From Actinoplanes missouriensis 431 (GTDB taxonomy: Bacteria; Actinomycetota; Actinomycetes; Mycobacteriales; Micromonosporaceae), in NCBI RefSeq assembly GCF_000284295.1, contig NC_017093.1:7316001-7380000 (forward strand): 64,000 nucleotides of DNA, in the 5' to 3' direction. A program made the position numbers and the translations under genes. Each line of letters begins with the position of its first letter. The first letter of the stretch is position 1. Under the pieces are notes generated by a model that ran no database searches, was not told the origin of the DNA, and saw only the letters and a list, made by a program, of their open reading frames with translations. Of the stretch, positions 61,755 to 64,000 are shown piece by piece.

Positions 61755-61902
61755 CTCCACCGGCTTCGCCTTCAGCTCACCCCGGCTTCCCTTCCGCTCA
61801 ACGCGGCGTCCCTTCGGCTCGCCCCGGCTTCCCTTCCGCTCGACGCGGCTTCCCTTCGCCTCGCCCCGGCTTCCCTTCCGCTCAACGCGGCTTCTCCTTC
61901 AG
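61755..61902. repeat. 21-bp minisatellite with 42-bp higher-order period, 7 units
   Basis: Units start at 61755, 61776, 61797, 61818, 61839, 61860 and 61881 (the last is 22 bp). They alternate between CCCCGGCTTCCCTTCCG-type and ACGCGGCTTCCCTTCGC-type endings after CTCA or CTCG, giving a 42-bp superperiod. It lies just past the GGDEF-EAL stop. A minus-strand frame through it encodes GREAGxx heptads but has no other sign of being a gene. Confidence 0.9.
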
Positions 61903-61914
61903 CCGAATGACCCA

Positions 61915-61930
61915 AGATCAAATTCTTGAT
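61915..61930. terminator. AT-rich hairpin GATCAA-ATTC-TTGATC
   Basis: 6-bp perfect stem in an unusually AT-rich spot between the GGDEF-EAL gene and lsr2. Possible terminator or Lsr2 contact. The remaining 61931-62214 is the long lsr2 leader, with the CebR-type palindrome as its only clear feature. Confidence 0.35.
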
Positions 61931-62039
61931 CCCGGAAAAGAAATGGACGAACCGCCCCGGCACCGGAGGATCGGCGACGAGGCGGCTCGGGTCTATGAGC
62001 AGGCGCGCAGGTAGAGTCCCATCGACACCCCTAGACTCC

Positions 62040-62053
62040 TGGGAGCGCTCCCA
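62040..62053. promoter_or_regulatory. Perfect CebR-type operator
   Basis: TGGGAGCGCTCCCA, identical to the binding site of the cellobiose-responsive LacI-family repressor CebR of actinobacteria. It lies 162 bp before lsr2 with no cellulase or sugar gene adjacent; the nearest genes are the c-di-GMP protein (plus, ending 61737) and lsr2. Confidence 0.7.
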
Positions 62054-62214
62054 CATGCGAAGGTACCGCACATTCCCAGCCAGCAAAAGAGCCCTCCCAT
62101 TGCGACATGCCAGAACGGGCAATTTGCACTCGATACCGCGTGCGCGACAGAATGAATGCGACGACGACGATTCGCTGTCCACCCGAATGACTTCGCTACA
62201 GGAGCGACAACCAC

Positions 62215-62562
62215 ATGGCCAAGCAGGTAATTACTCTTCTCACCGACGACCTCGACGGCGGTGAGGCCGACCGCACCGTCGAATTCGGGCTGGATGGCGT
62301 GAACTACACCATCGACCTGTCCGAGAAGAACGCCGGCAAGCTGCGGAAATCCCTCGAGCCGTTCCTCTCCGCGGCCACCCGTCTCGGCCGGGCCGGTGTG
62401 GTTCCGTCCACCGCCCGCCGTGCCGCCCCGGCCAGTTCCAGCCGGTCGAGCCGCGACCAGAACCAGGCCATTCGCGAGTGGGCCAACAAGAACGGGCACC
62501 CGGTCTCGGAGCGCGGCCGCATCCCGAGCCACATCGTCGAGGCGTACCACAACAAGCGCTGA
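62215..62562 (+). CDS. lsr2: Lsr2 nucleoid-associated protein
   Basis: 115 residues. N-terminal dimerisation domain (1-60: MAKQVITLLTDDLDGGEADRT, FGLDGVNYTIDL), a Ser/Arg linker, and a C-terminal DNA-binding domain (78-115) with the AT-hook-like RGR in SERGRIPSHIVEAY. It silences AT-rich, often foreign, DNA. ATG 62215 follows AGGAGCG. A strong terminator follows directly. The long upstream region may carry autoregulation. Confidence 0.97.
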   Translation: MAKQVITLLTDDLDGGEADRTVEFGLDGVNYTIDLSEKNAGKLRKSLEPFLSAATRLGRAGVVPSTARRAAPASSSRSSRDQNQAIREWANKNGHPVSERGRIPSHIVEAYHNKR

Positions 62563-62565
62563 CGC

Positions 62566-62598
62566 AAAGGTGGCGCCGCCGGGCGCGGCGCCACCTTT
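62566..62598 (+). terminator. Terminator of lsr2
   Basis: AAAGGTGGCGCCGC / GCGGCGCCACCTTT (62566-62579 with 62585-62598), 14-bp perfect stem, 5-nt loop. Confidence 0.85.
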
Positions 62599-62690
62599 CC
62601 GCCCCGGTCACGCCCCGCCGACACGCTTTGACACCGGCCGATTACCGCTAAAACCTGGTTCAACCCGCGCTGACGGGGTACGCGAAACGC

Positions 62691-63761
62691 ATGCGTGTAG
62701 TCATCGTGGGTGCCAGCGGCAACGCCGGAACCGCCCTGCTGCGCCGGCTCCGCACCGAACCCGGCATCGAGGCAGTCGGAATCTGCCGGCGACTTCCCGA
62801 GCAACGGGGCACCGGCGTCGAATGGCATTCGGTGGACGTCGGGCACGAGTCCGCCACCGAACTCCTCACGCCGATCTTCGCGACCGCGGACGCCGTGGTG
62901 AACCTGGCCTGGCAGATCCAGCCGAGTCATGACCAGCGCCGGCTCTACCGCACGAACGTGCTGGGCAGCCGCGCCATCTTCCAGGCAGTGCTGCGCGCCG
63001 GTGTGCCGTCGCTGGTCCAGGCGTCCTCGGTCGGCGTCTACTCACCCGGGCCGAAGCACGCGTACGTCACCGAGGACTGGCGGCGCGCCGGTGTGCTCGA
63101 ATCGTCGTACAGCCGGCACAAGGCTCTCGTGGAACGCATGCTCGACGAGATCGAGTCCGACCATCCCACGCTGCGGGTGGTCCGCGTACGCCCCGGCCTG
63201 ATCTTCCAGCGGGACGCCGGCACCGAGATCGGCCGCTACTTCGCCGGCCCGCTGCTCCCCGCCCGCCTGCTCCGCTTCGGCTGGATCCCGCTGATTCCCG
63301 CCCACCCGAACCTGCGGATGCAGGCGGTCCACGCCGACGACGTGGCCGAGGCCTACCTGTCGATCCTCTCGTCCGACGTCCACGGCGCCTTCAACCTCGC
63401 GGCCGGCCCGGTCCTCGACCCGGACTCGGCAGCACGCGCCTTCCGCGGCCTGCCGGTGCCGGTTCCCGGTGTCGCCCTGGAGGGCGCCGCCGCGCTGAGC
63501 TGGTGGCTGCGCCTGCAACCGGTGGACCGCGGCTGGGTCAAGCTGGCGCTGAAGGCCCCCCTGATGAGCTGCGACCGCGCCGTCTCCGAACTGGGCTGGC
63601 GCCCGCGTACCGACGCCATCTCCGCGTTGCGCGAGCTGGTCGCCGGCCTCGCCGGCCGCGCGCACACGGAAAGCCCGCCGCTGCGCGCCGACCCCGACAT
63701 GCCCGGGCGGATGGGAGGCCTCCTGCGAGGCCGCCTGCCAGGCACCGGAAACCCCTACTGA
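62691..63761 (+). CDS. NAD-dependent epimerase/dehydratase-family protein
   Basis: 356 residues of extended SDR type. Nucleotide motif VIVGASGNAGTALLRRL (4-20), LVQASSVGVYSPG, active-site YSRHK (YxxxK), VRVRPGLIFQRDAG, and a C-terminal substrate domain with HADDVAEAYLSIL. Substrate unknown. It starts ATG 62691, 92 bp after the lsr2 terminator. Confidence 0.85.
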   Translation: MRVVIVGASGNAGTALLRRLRTEPGIEAVGICRRLPEQRGTGVEWHSVDVGHESATELLTPIFATADAVVNLAWQIQPSHDQRRLYRTNVLGSRAIFQAVLRAGVPSLVQASSVGVYSPGPKHAYVTEDWRRAGVLESSYSRHKALVERMLDEIESDHPTLRVVRVRPGLIFQRDAGTEIGRYFAGPLLPARLLRFGWIPLIPAHPNLRMQAVHADDVAEAYLSILSSDVHGAFNLAAGPVLDPDSAARAFRGLPVPVPGVALEGAAALSWWLRLQPVDRGWVKLALKAPLMSCDRAVSELGWRPRTDAISALRELVAGLAGRAHTESPPLRADPDMPGRMGGLLRGRLPGTGNPY

Positions 63762-64000
63762 CGGGTACGCCCGAAGCCCTCCCCCCTCCACCGAGCCGCC
63801 CCGCGAGGTTGAGGCGCGGACCCTGGCCCCCATATCCACACGCGCCGCGAGTGCCCGCTCTGCGTGTGGAGTTGGGGCGGCTTCACACGTGACCGAGGCT
63901 GGTATGTGCGTGTGGAATTTGGGGTTCAGAGCGCGGCTCGGACCCTTTTTGCGCCCGCCTGAGAGCGATTTTTCATGATTTAGCGGCTCTCCGTCACGGC
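63762..64000. repeat. Right-edge intergenic DNA with GTGTGGA repeats
   Basis: 239 bp without a gene. TCCACACGC (63835-63843) pairs with GCGTGTGGA (63862-63870), and a further GTGCGTGTGGAATT lies at 63906-63919; both belong to the dispersed family at 17455. The last 60 bases become AT-rich (ATTTTTCATGATTTAG), which may be a promoter for a gene beyond the window. Confidence 0.5.

Noticed and set aside
61772..62182. A 136-codon minus-strand frame with GREAGxx heptads
   Set aside because: Its repeats are only the translation of the 21-bp minisatellite, with no start signal and no domain.

Overview
The window is high-GC actinobacterial DNA, most like Actinoplanes or another Micromonosporaceae. 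The grounds are the GC-rich third codon positions, frequent GTG starts, ATGA/GTGA start-stop overlaps, leaderless-looking promoters, an Lsr2 nucleoid protein, a LigD-type polymerase, BsaP beside bioB and an ACT-GNAT acetyltransferase. It is ordinary chromosome rather than phage or plasmid. I see no rRNA, tRNA, CRISPR array or intact insertion sequence.

Layout. 1-8900: the 5' part of a desA-like siderophore decarboxylase under an iron box, then a carbohydrate block: a CBM2-GH64 beta-1,3-glucanase, a GH51 arabinofuranosidase, two ABC permeases and a binding lipoprotein, with a divergent LacI regulator and a perfect 20-bp palindromic operator between them. 8885-18622: an OFA-type transporter with a 30-residue partner protein, a stand-alone LigD-like primase-polymerase, an acyl-CoA dehydrogenase, a PAS-GGDEF cyclase, a membrane alpha/beta-hydrolase and a BNR-repeat protein. 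18646-23353: a DesK/DesR-like two-component system divergent from a fatty-acid desaturase, then PoxB. 23741-28483: a CDP-alcohol phosphatidyltransferase, a degenerate intradiol-dioxygenase-like protein, a GT39-type mannosyltransferase and a GMC oxidase.

28480-35174 is the disturbed part of the window. It holds an AraC gene broken by a 21-bp minisatellite and joined to a short-chain-dehydrogenase fragment, then two diverged inverted arms of 504 and 595 bp flanking dgt, a LURP-one protein and a metallo-beta-lactamase-fold hydrolase. At the gene-proximal end of each arm, and again after a diacylglycerol kinase gene, lies a ~125-bp structured element that begins 0-8 nt after a stop codon. Its central hairpin changes by compensatory substitution between copies. 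I regard this as the best candidate for something undescribed.

35173-42626: lipid kinase, GAF protein, AlkA-type glycosylase, and an ECF sigma/anti-sigma pair followed by three exported-protein genes. 43173-49614: a four-gene HerA-SbcD-SbcC-NurA DNA-end-processing operon arranged like the archaeal HerA-NurA-Mre11-Rad50 clusters. 49787-52509: a RibD-like reductase, an ACT protein and an ACT-GNAT acetyltransferase, closed by a perfect 70-bp palindrome. 52635-56326: biotin genes bsaP-bioB divergent from bioF-bioD; the BioD carries a ~195-residue His/Gly-rich and acidic extension. 56369-63761: a ROK kinase, a HAD hydrolase, a methyltransferase, a GAF-PAS-GGDEF-EAL protein, a second 21-bp minisatellite, a perfect CebR-type palindrome, lsr2 and an NAD-dependent epimerase.

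All functional calls rest on sequence motifs and gene order read by eye. No database search was run.
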